This document shows, in pieces, positions 35,157 to 44,493 of a stretch of DNA of 48,101 nucleotides; positions within the stretch are counted from its first letter, which is position 1; each line of letters starts with the position of its first letter. The stretch is from assembly GCA_947377275.1 (NCBI GenBank), contig CANCFV010000014.1, positions 1-48,101 on the forward strand. The letters are read 5' to 3'. The stretch is from Burkholderiales bacterium. Its GTDB lineage: Bacteria > Pseudomonadota > Gammaproteobacteria > Burkholderiales > Burkholderiaceae_C. Position numbers and translations under genes: made by a program. A model generated the notes under the pieces. The model was not told the origin of the DNA, searched no databases, and saw nothing but the letters and a program-made list of their open reading frames with translations.

Positions 35157-36803
35157 ATGACCGCTCCGCTCGACCCCGCCTTGCAGCCACCGCCGAAGTC
35201 TGGCGCACTGGCCCTGAGCACCTACCGGCTGACCAAACGCTTTGGCGCCTTCACGGCGATGGATGGCGTCAGCATCGAGGTTCGACCGGGCACCGTGCAC
35301 GCCTTGCTGGGTGAGAACGGGGCGGGCAAAAGCACGCTGGTCAAAGCCGTGGTGGGCTACCACCAGCCCGACGATGGCGCCGTGCTGATCGATGGCCGCG
35401 AGGTTGCCATCACCTCGCCCGTGGTGGCCCGCCAGATGGGCATCGGCATGGTCTACCAGCACTTCACCGTGGTGCCCGGCATGACCGTGGCCGAGAACCT
35501 GCTGCTGGCCAAGGGTGAGCTGCCGGCCATCGTGCCGTGGCGCAAGGTGCGCGAAGAGCTGGAGGCCTTCATGGCCACCACGCCCTTCAAGCTCGACCTC
35601 GATGCCCGCCCGATGGACCTCTCGGCCGGCGAAAAGCAAAAGCTCGAAATCCTCAAACAGCTCTACCTCAAGCCCCGTTTGCTGATTTTGGACGAGCCCA
35701 CCTCGGTGTTGACCCCGCAAGAGGCCGACGAGGTCTTGGGTGCTTTGCGAGACCGTGCGCATGCGGGCGAGGTCAGCGTCATCATGATCTCGCACAAGTT
35801 CCGCGAGGTGATGGAGGTTGCAGACGACGTCAGCGTGCTGCGCCGCGGCAAGCTCATGGGCAGCCACCGCGTGCAAGACACCTCGCCATCGCTGCTGGGC
35901 GCCGAGATGATGGGCTTGGGCGGTGCGCACCTGGACGACGCGCCCCCGCCGGCCGGCGCCACCTCGGCAGCCACCAGTCACGAGCCCTTGCAACGTGCAC
36001 CCAGCGTACCGGGGGCCGCGGTGCGCCTGCGCGTTGAACAACTCAGCGTCTTGGGCGATCGCGGCGAGCGCGCCGTGCATGGCCTGAGCGTGCAGGTCAA
36101 GGCGGGTGAGGTGGTGGGCATTGCGGGTGTGTCGGGCAATGGCCAGCGCGAGCTCATGGAGGCCCTGGTCGGGCAACGCGAGCGCGAGTCTGGCCAGGTC
36201 TGGATGGCCGATGAGCCCTACCACGCACGCCGAGAACAGAACCAGCGCTTGAACGTGCGCAGCCTGCCCGAAGAGCCCCTGCGCAATGCCTGCGTGGGCG
36301 ACCTCAGCGTGGCCATGAACATGGGCCTGCGCCGCTTTGACCAAGCGCCCGCCGCGCGCCTGGGTTGGTTGCGCGCCGGCATCTTGCGGGACCAGGCCCG
36401 GGCCCTGATCGCCGCCTACCGCGTCAAGACCCAGGGCGAGAACGCGCCCATCAAGTCCCTCTCTGGCGGCAATGTGCAGCGCGCGGTGCTGGCCCGCGAG
36501 CTTGACGGACAGGTCGACGTGCTGTTGGTCTCCAACCCCGTGTTCGGCCTGGACTTCGCCGCGGTGGCCGAGATCCACGGCCGCATCATGGCCGTGCGCA
36601 ACCAGGGCGGGGCGGTGCTCTTGGTCAGCGAAGACCTCGACGAGTTGCTCAAGCTGGCCGACCGCATCGTGGTCATGAGCGAAGGCCGCATCGTGCACAG
36701 CTGCGATGCGCTGGACGCCGATCGCCACGTGCTCGGCGCCTTCATGGGCGGCGCCCACCACGACCCTTCGGGCGCACCATCGCCCAGCCTGGAGGCCGCA
36801 TGA
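35157..36803 (+). CDS. ABC transporter ATP-binding protein, two NBDs (nucleoside/BMP type)
   Basis: 548 residues with two ATPase domains in one chain, as in YufO/NupA. Domain 1 (about 18-260) is complete: Walker [10 protein letters not shown], signature LSAGEKQK, Walker [10 protein letters not shown] and switch His in MISHKF. Domain 2 (about 290-530) is degenerate as is usual in this class: Walker A position GVSGNGQRE, signature LSGGNVQRA, Walker B position [11 protein letters not shown] with no catalytic Glu. It completes the importer with the BMP receptor and two permeases, but is separated from them by the two hydrolase genes. It ends in an ATGA overlap with the next hydrolase. Confidence 0.93.
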   Translation: MTAPLDPALQPPPKSGALALSTYRLTKRFGAFTAMDGVSIEVRPGTVHALLGENGAGKSTLVKAVVGYHQPDDGAVLIDGREVAITSPVVARQMGIGMVYQHFTVVPGMTVAENLLLAKGELPAIVPWRKVREELEAFMATTPFKLDLDARPMDLSAGEKQKLEILKQLYLKPRLLILDEPTSVLTPQEADEVLGALRDRAHAGEVSVIMISHKFREVMEVADDVSVLRRGKLMGSHRVQDTSPSLLGAEMMGLGGAHLDDAPPPAGATSAATSHEPLQRAPSVPGAAVRLRVEQLSVLGDRGERAVHGLSVQVKAGEVVGIAGVSGNGQRELMEALVGQRERESGQVWMADEPYHARREQNQRLNVRSLPEEPLRNACVGDLSVAMNMGLRRFDQAPAARLGWLRAGILRDQARALIAAYRVKTQGENAPIKSLSGGNVQRAVLARELDGQVDVLLVSNPVFGLDFAAVAEIHGRIMAVRNQGGAVLLVSEDLDELLKLADRIVVMSEGRIVHSCDALDADRHVLGAFMGGAHHDPSGAPSPSLEAA

Positions 36804-37519
36804 GCACGAGCCTGAACACGGTGCGCACCATCGACGCGCAACCCTTTGCCTTTCCGTTTGCCCTGGCCAGCACCGCGCTGGTCATCATCGACATGCAGCG
36901 CGACTTCGTCGAGCCCGGTGGCTTCGGCGCCAGCCTGGGCAACGACGTCGGCCTGCTGCAAGCCATCGTGCCCACGGCCCAAGCCATGTTGCATGCCTGG
37001 CGCGAGGCCGGTGGCTGGGTGGTGCACACCCGCGAAGGCCACTTGCCCGACCTGAGCGACTGCCCGCCCGCCAAGCGCCTGCGCGGCGCGCCCAGCCTGC
37101 GCATCGGCGACCCGGGGCCCATGGGGCGCATCCTCATCCGCGGCGAGCCCGGTCACGCCATCATCCCCGAGCTGGCGCCCATCGACGGTGAGCTGGTCAT
37201 CGACAAGCCCGGCAAAGGCGCGTTCTACGGCACCCCCTTGCGCGAGGCCCTGCAGGTGCGCGACATCACCCACTTACTGTTCATGGGCGTGACCACCGAG
37301 GTCTGTGTGCAGACCACCATGCGCGAGGCCAACGACCGTGGCTACGACTGCCTGCTCATTGAAGATGGCACCGAGAGCTACTTCCCCGGTTTCAAAGCCG
37401 CGGCCATGGAGATGATTCGTGCGCAAGGCGCCATCGTGGGTTGGACCGCGCCCAGTGCCGCCGTGCTGGCGGCTTTGAACGCCCCTGCAGAGCCCATGCC
37501 GCATGGGGTGGCCGCATGA
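36800..37519 (+). CDS. Second isochorismatase-fold cysteine hydrolase, BiuH-related
   Basis: 239 residues, clearly related to the product of 34439-35134, with triad Asp31 (IIDMQRDF), Lys136 ([13 protein letters not shown]) and Cys169 ([15 protein letters not shown]). Substrate-pocket segments differ: [11 protein letters not shown] for [22 protein letters not shown] for [10 protein letters not shown], and [20 protein letters not shown] near the end. It probably acts on a different ureide or amide, perhaps an upstream or downstream intermediate of the same route. Overlaps with the ATPase gene before it and the AtzH-like gene after it (both ATGA) show tight coupling. Confidence 0.85.
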   Translation: MSTSLNTVRTIDAQPFAFPFALASTALVIIDMQRDFVEPGGFGASLGNDVGLLQAIVPTAQAMLHAWREAGGWVVHTREGHLPDLSDCPPAKRLRGAPSLRIGDPGPMGRILIRGEPGHAIIPELAPIDGELVIDKPGKGAFYGTPLREALQVRDITHLLFMGVTTEVCVQTTMREANDRGYDCLLIEDGTESYFPGFKAAAMEMIRAQGAIVGWTAPSAAVLAALNAPAEPMPHGVAA

Positions 37520-37935
37520 GCGTGATTGCCGCCCAAGTCAACCGCCCCGAGGTCGTGCAAGAGGTCACGGCGATCTTCGAGCGCTATGAGCGGGCCTTGA
37601 TGGACAACGACGTGGCCGCGCTCAACGCCTTCTTTTGGCACAGCCCCCACGTCACGCGCTATGGCATCGCCGACCAGCAGGCGGGCCACGACGCCCTGGT
37701 GGCTTACCGGGCCAGCGTGCCTGCGCCCAATTTCACCCGCAGCTTGCACGGGGTGCGCATCCACACCTTCGGTCCGGACACGGCGGTGGCCATGTGCGAG
37801 TTCGTTCGCAGCGATACTCCGCTGCGCGGTTATCAGACGCAAACCTGGGTCCGCTTCCCCGAAGGGTGGCGCATCGTCTCGGCCCACGTCAGCATGATCC
37901 CCGCGCCTGAGCCTCCAGCCCTTGCCGAAACCTGA
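37516..37935 (+). CDS. AtzH/HpxZ-like protein (DUF3225, SnoaL fold)
   Basis: 139 residues. Typical family features are [60 protein letters not shown] and [20 protein letters not shown]. Relatives are AtzH in the cyanuric acid operon of Pseudomonas ADP and HpxZ in oxalurate use, small cone-shaped proteins whose exact chemistry is unclear but which go with ureide amidases. Its presence strengthens the link of this operon to ureide or biuret-type nitrogen compounds. The ATG at 37516 overlaps the preceding stop. Confidence 0.87.
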   Translation: MSVIAAQVNRPEVVQEVTAIFERYERALMDNDVAALNAFFWHSPHVTRYGIADQQAGHDALVAYRASVPAPNFTRSLHGVRIHTFGPDTAVAMCEFVRSDTPLRGYQTQTWVRFPEGWRIVSAHVSMIPAPEPPALAET

Positions 37936-37943
37936 TCCCGCCC

Positions 37944-38660
37944 ATGACCCTGCTTGCTTTGCCGCCCGCGTCGAACCAGCCGCCCAACACCCTGGCCGAG
38001 CGGGTCTATGCCCAGATCAAGCAGCTCATCTTTGATTTCGTGCTCTTGCCCGGCGACCGTTTTTCAGAGAGCGAGTTGGCCAACCGCGTGCAGGTCAGCC
38101 GCACCCCTTTGCGACAGGCCTTGCAGCGCTTGCAAAGAGAAGGCTTCCTGCAGGTCTTCCCCAAGAGCGGTTGGCAAGTGGCGCCACTCGACTTCCGCGC
38201 TTTCGACGAACTCTACGACCTGCGCGTGCTGCTCGAAACTCACGCCGTGGCCCGCTTGTGCGAAATGGAAGAGCGCCCGGTGCTCAAGGCCCTGGCCGAC
38301 GTCTGGATGGTCAAGCCGCACGAGCGGCAACATGCCTTCATCGCGGTGGACCGGCTGGACGAGAGCTTCCACTCTGACCTGGTGGGCGCCACCGGCAACA
38401 CCGAGATCATGAAGGTGCATGCCGACATCACCGAGCGCATCCGCATCATCCGCCGCCTGGACTTCACCAAGCCCGACCGCGTCGAGGCCACCTACGACGA
38501 GCACGCCCGCATCTTGCGCGCCATCACCCGCCGCCGCAGCGAAGAGGCCTTGCGCCTGCTGCGCGCGCACATCGAGCAAAGCAAGCTGGAGGTGCGCCAC
38601 ATCACGCTCGACACCCTCTACCAGGCCCGCCAGAAAGTGGCGGCCAGCCAGGGCGCTTGA
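37944..38660 (+). CDS. GntR-family regulator, FCD subfamily (copy 2)
   Basis: 238 residues, near-collinear with the regulator at 28023-28742: ERVYAQIKQLIFDFVLLPGD, SELANRVQVSRTPLRQALQR, VFPKSGWQVA, LETHAVARLCEME, DITERIRIIRRLDFTKP. It begins 8 bp after the AtzH-like gene, so it is the last gene of the transporter-hydrolase operon and a likely autoregulator of it. Its twin sits before the operon. Differences between them lie mainly in the FCD half, which may mean two ligands read by one set of operators. Confidence 0.91.
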   Translation: MTLLALPPASNQPPNTLAERVYAQIKQLIFDFVLLPGDRFSESELANRVQVSRTPLRQALQRLQREGFLQVFPKSGWQVAPLDFRAFDELYDLRVLLETHAVARLCEMEERPVLKALADVWMVKPHERQHAFIAVDRLDESFHSDLVGATGNTEIMKVHADITERIRIIRRLDFTKPDRVEATYDEHARILRAITRRRSEEALRLLRAHIEQSKLEVRHITLDTLYQARQKVAASQGA

Positions 38661-38698
38661 GCGCACCAGTGCCTTGTCAGCGCTGCATCTGAAGCACG

Positions 38699-40231
38699 TC
38701 AGAAACGCGGTAGCTCGGCCAGCGCGGCTTTCAAGGCCGGTGTCTGGCCCATGGCCTGACTGGGTGCGGGCCTGAGTTCGCCGCAGCGCGCCAGCATCGG
38801 GATCGCCTTGCCGGGGTTGAGCAAGCCTTGCGGGTCGAAGGCGGCCTTGAAGGCCAGCATCTGCCCGCGCTCGGCGTCTGAAAACTGCACGCACATGGCA
38901 TCGAGCTTTTCCACGCCCACGCCGTGTTCACCCGTGATGCTGCCACCCAGCGCCACCGCCTGCTTCAAGATGTCGTTGCCAAACGCTTCGGCCCGCTGCA
39001 GCTGCTCGGGGTCATTGGCATCGAACAAGATCAAGGGGTGCATGTTGCCGTCCCCCGCATGGAAGACGTTGACGCAGCGCAGGCCATGCGTGTCTTGCAA
39101 GGCCGCGATCGAGGTCAGCATGGTCGACAAGGCCTTGCGCGGGATCGACGCGTCCATGCACAGGTAGTCGGGGCTGATGCGCCCTGTGGCCGGGAAGGCG
39201 TTCTTGCGGCCGCTCCAAAAGCGCAGGCGCTCGGCCTCGTCCTGGCTGCACTCGATGCGCGTGGCACCGGCTTGCTGCAACACCACCGTCAGGCGCTCGA
39301 TTTCTTCGGCCACCTCTTCGGTCGTGCCATCGCTTTCCACCAGCAAGATGGCCTCGGCATCGAGGTCGTAGCCGGCGTGCACAAAGTCTTCGACTGCCGC
39401 GGTCATGGGCTTGTCCATCATCTCCAGGCCCGCTGGGATCAGGCCGGCGCCGATGATGGCGGCCACCGCGTCACCGGCCTTGTCGACCGCATCAAAGCTG
39501 GCCAGCAGGCAGCGCGCCACCTGGGGTTTGGGCAAGAGGCGCACGGTGACCTCTGTCGCAACGCCCAGCAAGCCTTCGCTGCCTATGAAAGCGGCCAGCA
39601 GGTCCAGCCCGGCGGCGTCCAGCGCTTCGCTGCCTAACTCCAGCACCTCGCCCTCGACGGTGAAGCCGCGCACGCGCAGCACGTTGTGCACCGTGAGGCC
39701 GTACTTCAGGCAGTGCACGCCGCCGGCGTTCTCGGCCACGTTGCCGCCAATGGTGCAGGCGATCTGGCTGCTGGGGTCGGGCGCGTAATACAGGCCGTGC
39801 TGTGCCGCGGCCTCGCTGATCGCCAAGTTGCGCACGCCGCACTCGACCACAGCGGTGCGTGCCAGCGGGTCGATGTGGACGATGCGGTTGAGCCGCGCCA
39901 GCGACATCGTCACGCCCATGGCCAAAGGCAGGGCCCCACCTGACAGGCCCGTGCCGCCGCCGCGCGCCACCACTGGCACCTGCAGTGCGTGGCAAGCCGC
40001 CAGCACCGCACCCACTTGCTCGTGGGTCTGCGGCAGTGCGACCGCCAGGGGGCGTTGCCGATAAGCGCTCAGGCCATCGCATTCATAAGGGGTAACGGCC
40101 TCGGTCTGCCACAGCACGCTGTCGGAGGGCAGCACCTTGAGCAAGGCCTTGACCACGGCCTGTTGGCGCGCAGCGCGTTCGACCACATTGAGCGTGGGCG
40201 GTTGGGGAGTGACCGTGGTGTCCATCGGCAT
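38699..40231 (-). CDS. FAD-linked 2-hydroxyacid oxidase, GlcD/D-lactate dehydrogenase type
   Basis: 510 residues. The FAD-binding PCMH domain (about 55-235) has VPVVARGGGTGLSGGALPL and PDPSSQIACTIGGNVAENAG; the C-terminal FAD-oxidase domain (about 270-480) has VNVFHAGDGNMHPLILFD and GSITGEHGVGVEK. It oxidises a 2-hydroxyacid such as glycolate or D-lactate. No GlcE or GlcF subunit genes are beside it, so it may act as a stand-alone D-lactate dehydrogenase. ATG codons at 40231 and 40225 are in frame; AGGCGG nine bases ahead favours 40231. It converges with the GntR gene, 38 bp apart, with no clear terminator. Confidence 0.9.
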   Translation of the reverse strand: MPMDTTVTPQPPTLNVVERAARQQAVVKALLKVLPSDSVLWQTEAVTPYECDGLSAYRQRPLAVALPQTHEQVGAVLAACHALQVPVVARGGGTGLSGGALPLAMGVTMSLARLNRIVHIDPLARTAVVECGVRNLAISEAAAQHGLYYAPDPSSQIACTIGGNVAENAGGVHCLKYGLTVHNVLRVRGFTVEGEVLELGSEALDAAGLDLLAAFIGSEGLLGVATEVTVRLLPKPQVARCLLASFDAVDKAGDAVAAIIGAGLIPAGLEMMDKPMTAAVEDFVHAGYDLDAEAILLVESDGTTEEVAEEIERLTVVLQQAGATRIECSQDEAERLRFWSGRKNAFPATGRISPDYLCMDASIPRKALSTMLTSIAALQDTHGLRCVNVFHAGDGNMHPLILFDANDPEQLQRAEAFGNDILKQAVALGGSITGEHGVGVEKLDAMCVQFSDAERGQMLAFKAAFDPQGLLNPGKAIPMLARCGELRPAPSQAMGQTPALKAALAELPRF

Positions 40232-40259
40232 CACTGTAAACCGCCTGCGCCGTTTTGGC

Positions 40260-40598
40260 TCACGCCACCCACAGGTCAGGCAAGCGGCGCAGCATCAATT
40301 CGTCGCGCGGGTCGATGTCAAGCAGGTGTCCGTGTCCCACAAAGCGGTATTGCAGGCCGGTGCTGGACGACAGCACGCTCAAGGCGCCATGCCCCAGGTA
40401 CTTTGCCAACAAGGGGGCGCGCTGTGAGCCCGTGCCGCGCGAGGGCGAAGCCCCATGCGCCCGCGGCCGGCTGACCGCACGGGATGCCGTGACGGCGTGC
40501 GAGGCCGATGTGGTCGCCCCCGCGTGCGATGACAGCACTTGCACCGTGGTGGCGCCGAAAGGGATGGGCCGAGGGCGGGTGATGGGGCGGGCAATCAT
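40260..40598 (-). CDS. Small hypothetical protein, 112 residues
   Basis: I do not recognise the family. The ATG at 40598 has CAGGAG seven bases upstream, a good start. The first 65 residues are Arg/Ser/Pro/Thr-rich and probably disordered. The last about 45 look folded: KYLGHGALSVLSSSTGLQYR, then FVGHGHLLDIDPRDELMLRR. No signal peptide or membrane helix. It is 28 bp before the GlcD-like gene in the same direction and 103 bp past the FIST gene. I cannot suggest a function. Confidence 0.6.
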   Translation of the reverse strand: MIARPITRPRPIPFGATTVQVLSSHAGATTSASHAVTASRAVSRPRAHGASPSRGTGSQRAPLLAKYLGHGALSVLSSSTGLQYRFVGHGHLLDIDPRDELMLRRLPDLWVA

Positions 40599-40701
40599 GT
40601 CGAACTCCTGTGCGTTTGGCTTTGCAGCAGTGTCCGTTTTTGCCGCACGAAAAAGTATCCCTAGCCATGGGGGGCTTGTCCAGGGGGAGGGCGTGTCGGT
40701 T

Positions 40702-41970
40702 TCAGCTGCCAAATACCGTGAGCACGCCCGTGTAGCCGTACAAGTGGTGGCGCGCAATCTCGCCACCGGCGAACAGGCCGATCAGCGGGATCTCGTCGCC
40801 CAGAGCGTGGGCAATGATCTCCATCTCGGCGTTGGGCGCGCCGAAGTGGGGGCCGCCTCGGCCGGCGCAGCTGATGTAGATCGCGCCTCGGGGCGTGCTG
40901 CCCGGGTGCTCGCTCGGGTCGAATTCTTCGCGCAACTCGGCGCAGATCCGCACCAGGTCTTGCCGTGCGGCTTGGACATGCCGTTGGCAGTAGGCCAGTT
41001 GCATGCCTTGCTCGACCACGTCGCTCAGCGCCACGCCCTGGCGCATGGGGTCCAGCCCGATCAAATGGCGCACCCGCGTGTCGGCGCCGAAGTGGCGCCC
41101 GTGCGTGAGCAGGTCACTGTGGGCGTCGGTCACGCCCGCCAAGGTGGCGCGCACTTTGGGCAAGGCCTCGCGCTGCCAATCGGGCGTCGTCACCTTGCTG
41201 GGCACCCCCAGGTCGCGCAGCAGGCATTGCAGGGCGGGTTCGCCATCGAGCTCGTAGACGATGTTGCGGTCACAGGCGGTGATTTCTCGCCGGCGCCCCA
41301 CGGGCTCACAGCCTTGCGTCACCCGCGACACCAGCCGCACGCGCTCGCCAAAGGCCACGCCCGACAGGCCGCCATGCCAGATGCCCGCGCCCAGTTCGAG
41401 CAAGTCGTCATGCGCAGTGGGCTGCGCCTCGTGGGGCAGGGCGTGCGGGTCCAGCGCGATGTGCAGGCTTTCGTTGTGCGTGGTGCAGACCCCGCCAAAC
41501 ACATAGCCCGTGGCGGTGCGCTGGGCCAGCTCATGGATCAAGTCGGGCAGGTCATGGGTTTGCCCATCGGCATGGACCTGCGCCGTGTGCGCTTGCCACA
41601 GCCCTGCTTTGGCCGTGGCCAGGCTGGCGGGCAATAAGGGCTGGCGCCCATGGAAGATGCGGAAGTCGTCGGTGGGCAGGTTGCACAGCATCACGGCCAT
41701 CGCGGGCTCGTCGATGTATTCCACCCCATTGGACAAGACCCCGGCACCCACGCCACCGACCCAGGCCACATGCGGCAGATGGGCACGCAGCTGCGACAAG
41801 ATCGACTCGACCCCGTGCGCCAGTTCTTCGCTCACATAACACCAGCCGAGGGTGGCCTCCATGCCGGCGGCGCCCTGTGAAGACAGCTGGGCCCACACCA
41901 AGGCCAGTGCCAATTCAGGCTCGGGGTGCATGGCATGGGCATGCAGAAAGCGCAGGTGGGGGTGGTTCAA
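40702..41970 (-). CDS. FIST-domain sensory protein
   Basis: 422 residues. FIST N domain (about 30-235; VAWVGGVGAGVLSNGVEYID, TGYVFGGVCTTHNESLHIAL) is followed by FIST C (about 235-400; AIYISCAGRGGPHFGAPNAE, then GLFAGGEIARHHLYGYTGVL). FIST domains are thought to sense small ligands such as amino acids. No output domain is attached. The opening HAHAMHPEPELALALVWAQL needs residues ahead of the only ATG (41931), so a TTG at 41970 is the probable start, though its ribosome site is weak. It is 22 bp past phaM. Confidence 0.85.
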   Translation of the reverse strand: MNHPHLRFLHAHAMHPEPELALALVWAQLSSQGAAGMEATLGWCYVSEELAHGVESILSQLRAHLPHVAWVGGVGAGVLSNGVEYIDEPAMAVMLCNLPTDDFRIFHGRQPLLPASLATAKAGLWQAHTAQVHADGQTHDLPDLIHELAQRTATGYVFGGVCTTHNESLHIALDPHALPHEAQPTAHDDLLELGAGIWHGGLSGVAFGERVRLVSRVTQGCEPVGRRREITACDRNIVYELDGEPALQCLLRDLGVPSKVTTPDWQREALPKVRATLAGVTDAHSDLLTHGRHFGADTRVRHLIGLDPMRQGVALSDVVEQGMQLAYCQRHVQAARQDLVRICAELREEFDPSEHPGSTPRGAIYISCAGRGGPHFGAPNAEMEIIAHALGDEIPLIGLFAGGEIARHHLYGYTGVLTVFGS

Positions 41971-41992
41971 GGCGAAGCGTCTCGGGTGGGAC

Positions 41993-42793
41993 TCAGCGTG
42001 CCGAGCGCGGCGCGGTTTTGCGTGCCGTTTTGCCCGCCGGGCTGGCCTTGCCCGCGGACTTGGCCGGCGCCTTGCGGGCCACTTTCGCGCTTGCCTTGGC
42101 TGTCGAGGGCTTGGCCGCAGTCGCAGCTTCGACCGATTCGCCCACGGTTTGAGCCGCTTGCGTGGCCAGGTGCGTGAATTGCTGTGTCAGGGTGTCCCAC
42201 CAACGCATCGGGTTGATCAGGCCGGCGGCATCGGTCGCGGCATCAGCGCTCGGCGCCGCCTCAGCCGCCGGTGCGTCGTCAGAGCCGCCTGTGTGCTCGG
42301 GCGCGGGTGCGCTGCCCCACGCGGCGCGCGCTGGGGCAGGGGCAGGGGCAGGCGAGGGTGCTGCGGGCGCAGGGGGGGGCGTTGACGCTGCGGGCGTGGC
42401 CGCCCGTGCCTTGAGCGATTCGCGCAAGTGGTCCATCGACACGTTCATGCCTTGCAGGGTCGACAGCGTCATGCGCTGCACCTCCAGGCCCTGGATCGAC
42501 ATGGCGATCATGCGGGCGTTCTGCTCCAGCCAGAACTGCACCGTCTTGAGGTCTTGGATGCGCTTGTCCAGCTCTTCGGGGTCCAGCGTGGGCATGGACC
42601 ACGCCGGCATGCCCGCGCCATTCGCCCCGGCCGTGGCGCCCGGCAAATGAGGCAGGGCACTGCCAGCGGCCTTGAGCCAGTCCTGAAAGAACCCCAATCC
42701 AGCGCCCATCCCGGACCCCATGCTCGCAAACGGGTTCAGCGGGTCGGTCGGGTTGGCGCCGGTGGGGTCGGGTGCGTCGGGGCGAGTGGGCAT
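41993..42793 (-). CDS. phaM: PhaM-type polyhydroxybutyrate granule/DNA-binding protein
   Basis: 266 residues. The conserved core (about 70-125, DPEELDKRIQDLKTVQFWLE, then MIAMSIQGLEVQRMTLSTLQ) is the PhaM helix that activates PHB synthase. A Pro/Ala-rich linker (about 135-165) leads to a second helix and then a histone H1-like basic tail (from about 220) with repeated AK and PAKSAGKA-type units, which binds the nucleoid so that granules are shared between daughter cells. GAGGAG lies eight bases before the ATG at 42793. It implies that the host stores PHB. The FIST gene follows closely. Confidence 0.87.
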   Translation of the reverse strand: MPTRPDAPDPTGANPTDPLNPFASMGSGMGAGLGFFQDWLKAAGSALPHLPGATAGANGAGMPAWSMPTLDPEELDKRIQDLKTVQFWLEQNARMIAMSIQGLEVQRMTLSTLQGMNVSMDHLRESLKARAATPAASTPPPAPAAPSPAPAPAPARAAWGSAPAPEHTGGSDDAPAAEAAPSADAATDAAGLINPMRWWDTLTQQFTHLATQAAQTVGESVEAATAAKPSTAKASAKVARKAPAKSAGKASPAGKTARKTAPRSAR

Positions 42794-42894
42794 GGGCGAG
42801 TCTCCTCGTGGTTCAACCCATTGTGCCTTCTCGTGCACACCTCGTGTCGCATGGCGAAGGGGGTGTGTGGGGGCAACGCATAATCGGCGCCTTC

Positions 42895-44493
42895 ATGCAA
42901 CGCAGACAACTCCTTCACCGATTGAGCATGGCTGCCGCCGCCTTGGCATGGCAGCGGGTGTTTGCCGCGCCTGCCGCAGCACCATCGGCGCCGTACAGCG
43001 CCTGGAAGGCCCCGGCAGACACCTTCTCTCTGGGCGTGGCCAGCGGCGAGCCGCGTGCGGACTCTGTGGTGTTGTGGACACGCTTGGCGCCTCGCCCCAT
43101 GCAAGCCGACGGTGGCATGCCTGGCCAAGCGGTGCCTGTGCGTTGGGAAGTGGCGCTCGACGCGCAGTTCCAGCAGCTGGTCAAAGTGGGGGCGTTGCTG
43201 GCCCAGCCGACATCGGCGCATTGTGTGCATGTGGAGGTCAGCGGCTTGATGCCGGGGCGGCAGTACCACTACCGTTTTCAGTCGGGTGGACAGCAAAGCC
43301 CGGTGGGGCGCACCCGCACCGCGCCCGCGCCCGATGCCCGTGCGCCGCGCCTGCGTGCCGTGCTGGCCTCGTGTCAGCACTACGAGGCGGGCTACTTCGC
43401 TGCGCACCGCGAAATCGCCACCAGCGACGTCGACCTGGTCTTGTTCGTGGGCGACTACATCTACGAGACCGAGCTCGATGTCTTCCAGACCGTCCGGCCT
43501 CACCCGCACACCTTCCCGCGCAGCGAGTCCGAATACACCTTGGCCGACTACCGCGCGCACCACGCCAGCTACAAGCTGGACCCCGACCTGCGCGCCGCCC
43601 ATGCTGCCCACCCCTGGCTCATGGTGTGGGACGACCACGAAGTCGCCAACGATTACGCCGGTGACGAAGACATGGACCTGCCTGACCGCGAGGCCTTCTT
43701 GCAGGTTCGCGCTTCGGCCTATCAAGCCTATTTCGAACACCTGCCTTTGTCGCCTCACCGTGCGCCCGTCGGCCCGAACATGCCCATGCACGACCGCTAC
43801 GAGTGGGGGCAGTTGGCCGAGCTTTGGACGGTGGACACCCGCCAGTACCGCGACCCGCATGTGTGCTCCGGTCTGCACGCGCCCATGCACGGCAAGGCGC
43901 TTTGGCGTTGCGAGGCGGCCCAGGCGCCCGAGCGCAGCATGCTGGGCCCCAGCCAGGAAGACTGGCTGGCGCAAGGCTTGGCGGCCAGCACCCGTGCCTG
44001 GAAGTTCATCGTGCAATCCACGCAAGTGGCGCCTGGAGAGGTTCGCACTCCGTTTGGCCCAGTGCAATACGCCGATGGCTGGGACGCCTACCCAGCGGCC
44101 CGAGAGCGCCTGATGGCCGCGATCGCCCAGCCGCGCGTGCCCGATGTGGTGTGCCTCGGTGGTGATGTGCACCGCCACGTCGCCGCTCGTTTGCGCAGCG
44201 ACCCACGCAACCCCCAATCGCCGGTGGTGGCCAGCGAAATCGTCACCTCGTCCATCTCCAGCCGTGGCTTGGGCGAGCTGCTCAACAACTGGCTCAAATC
44301 CAGCAACCCCGATTTGCTGCACGTGCGCAGTGACGAGCGCGGCTATGCGCTGCTGGACGTCACGCCCGACAAAGTCACCGTCGAGTTCCGCGGCACGCCC
44401 CATCCCGTGCGGCCGGACTCGCGCCTGCGCACCCAGGCCACCTACGTCATTGAGCGGGGCACGCCCGGGCCTCGTCTGGCCGATCCGGCCTGA
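42895..44493 (+). CDS. phoD: Alkaline phosphatase D (PhoD-like), Tat-exported
   Basis: 532 residues. The N-terminus MQRRQLLHRLSMAAAALAW is a short twin-arginine-like signal. A PhoD N-terminal beta domain (about 40-140) precedes the metallophosphatase domain. Metal-site motifs are ASCQHYEAGYF (Cys ligand), FVGDYIYE (Asp), WDDHEVAND (Asp-Asp-His) and LGGDVHRH. PhoD is a periplasmic or secreted Ca/Fe phosphodiesterase-phosphomonoesterase used under phosphate limitation. No Pho box was evident in the 100 bp upstream, which is shared with the divergent phaM. It converges on the HNH gene with stop codons 9 bp apart. Confidence 0.9.
   Translation: MQRRQLLHRLSMAAAALAWQRVFAAPAAAPSAPYSAWKAPADTFSLGVASGEPRADSVVLWTRLAPRPMQADGGMPGQAVPVRWEVALDAQFQQLVKVGALLAQPTSAHCVHVEVSGLMPGRQYHYRFQSGGQQSPVGRTRTAPAPDARAPRLRAVLASCQHYEAGYFAAHREIATSDVDLVLFVGDYIYETELDVFQTVRPHPHTFPRSESEYTLADYRAHHASYKLDPDLRAAHAAHPWLMVWDDHEVANDYAGDEDMDLPDREAFLQVRASAYQAYFEHLPLSPHRAPVGPNMPMHDRYEWGQLAELWTVDTRQYRDPHVCSGLHAPMHGKALWRCEAAQAPERSMLGPSQEDWLAQGLAASTRAWKFIVQSTQVAPGEVRTPFGPVQYADGWDAYPAARERLMAAIAQPRVPDVVCLGGDVHRHVAARLRSDPRNPQSPVVASEIVTSSISSRGLGELLNNWLKSSNPDLLHVRSDERGYALLDVTPDKVTVEFRGTPHPVRPDSRLRTQATYVIERGTPGPRLADPA

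Noticed and set aside
36300-36560. Degenerate Walker motifs in the second half of the ABC ATPase as a sign of decay
   Set aside because: A degenerate second nucleotide site is normal for RbsA/YufO-type double ATPases.
35061-36761. 566-codon minus-strand ORF opposite the ABC ATPase
   Set aside because: Shadow of the ATPase gene, which has full Walker and signature motifs.
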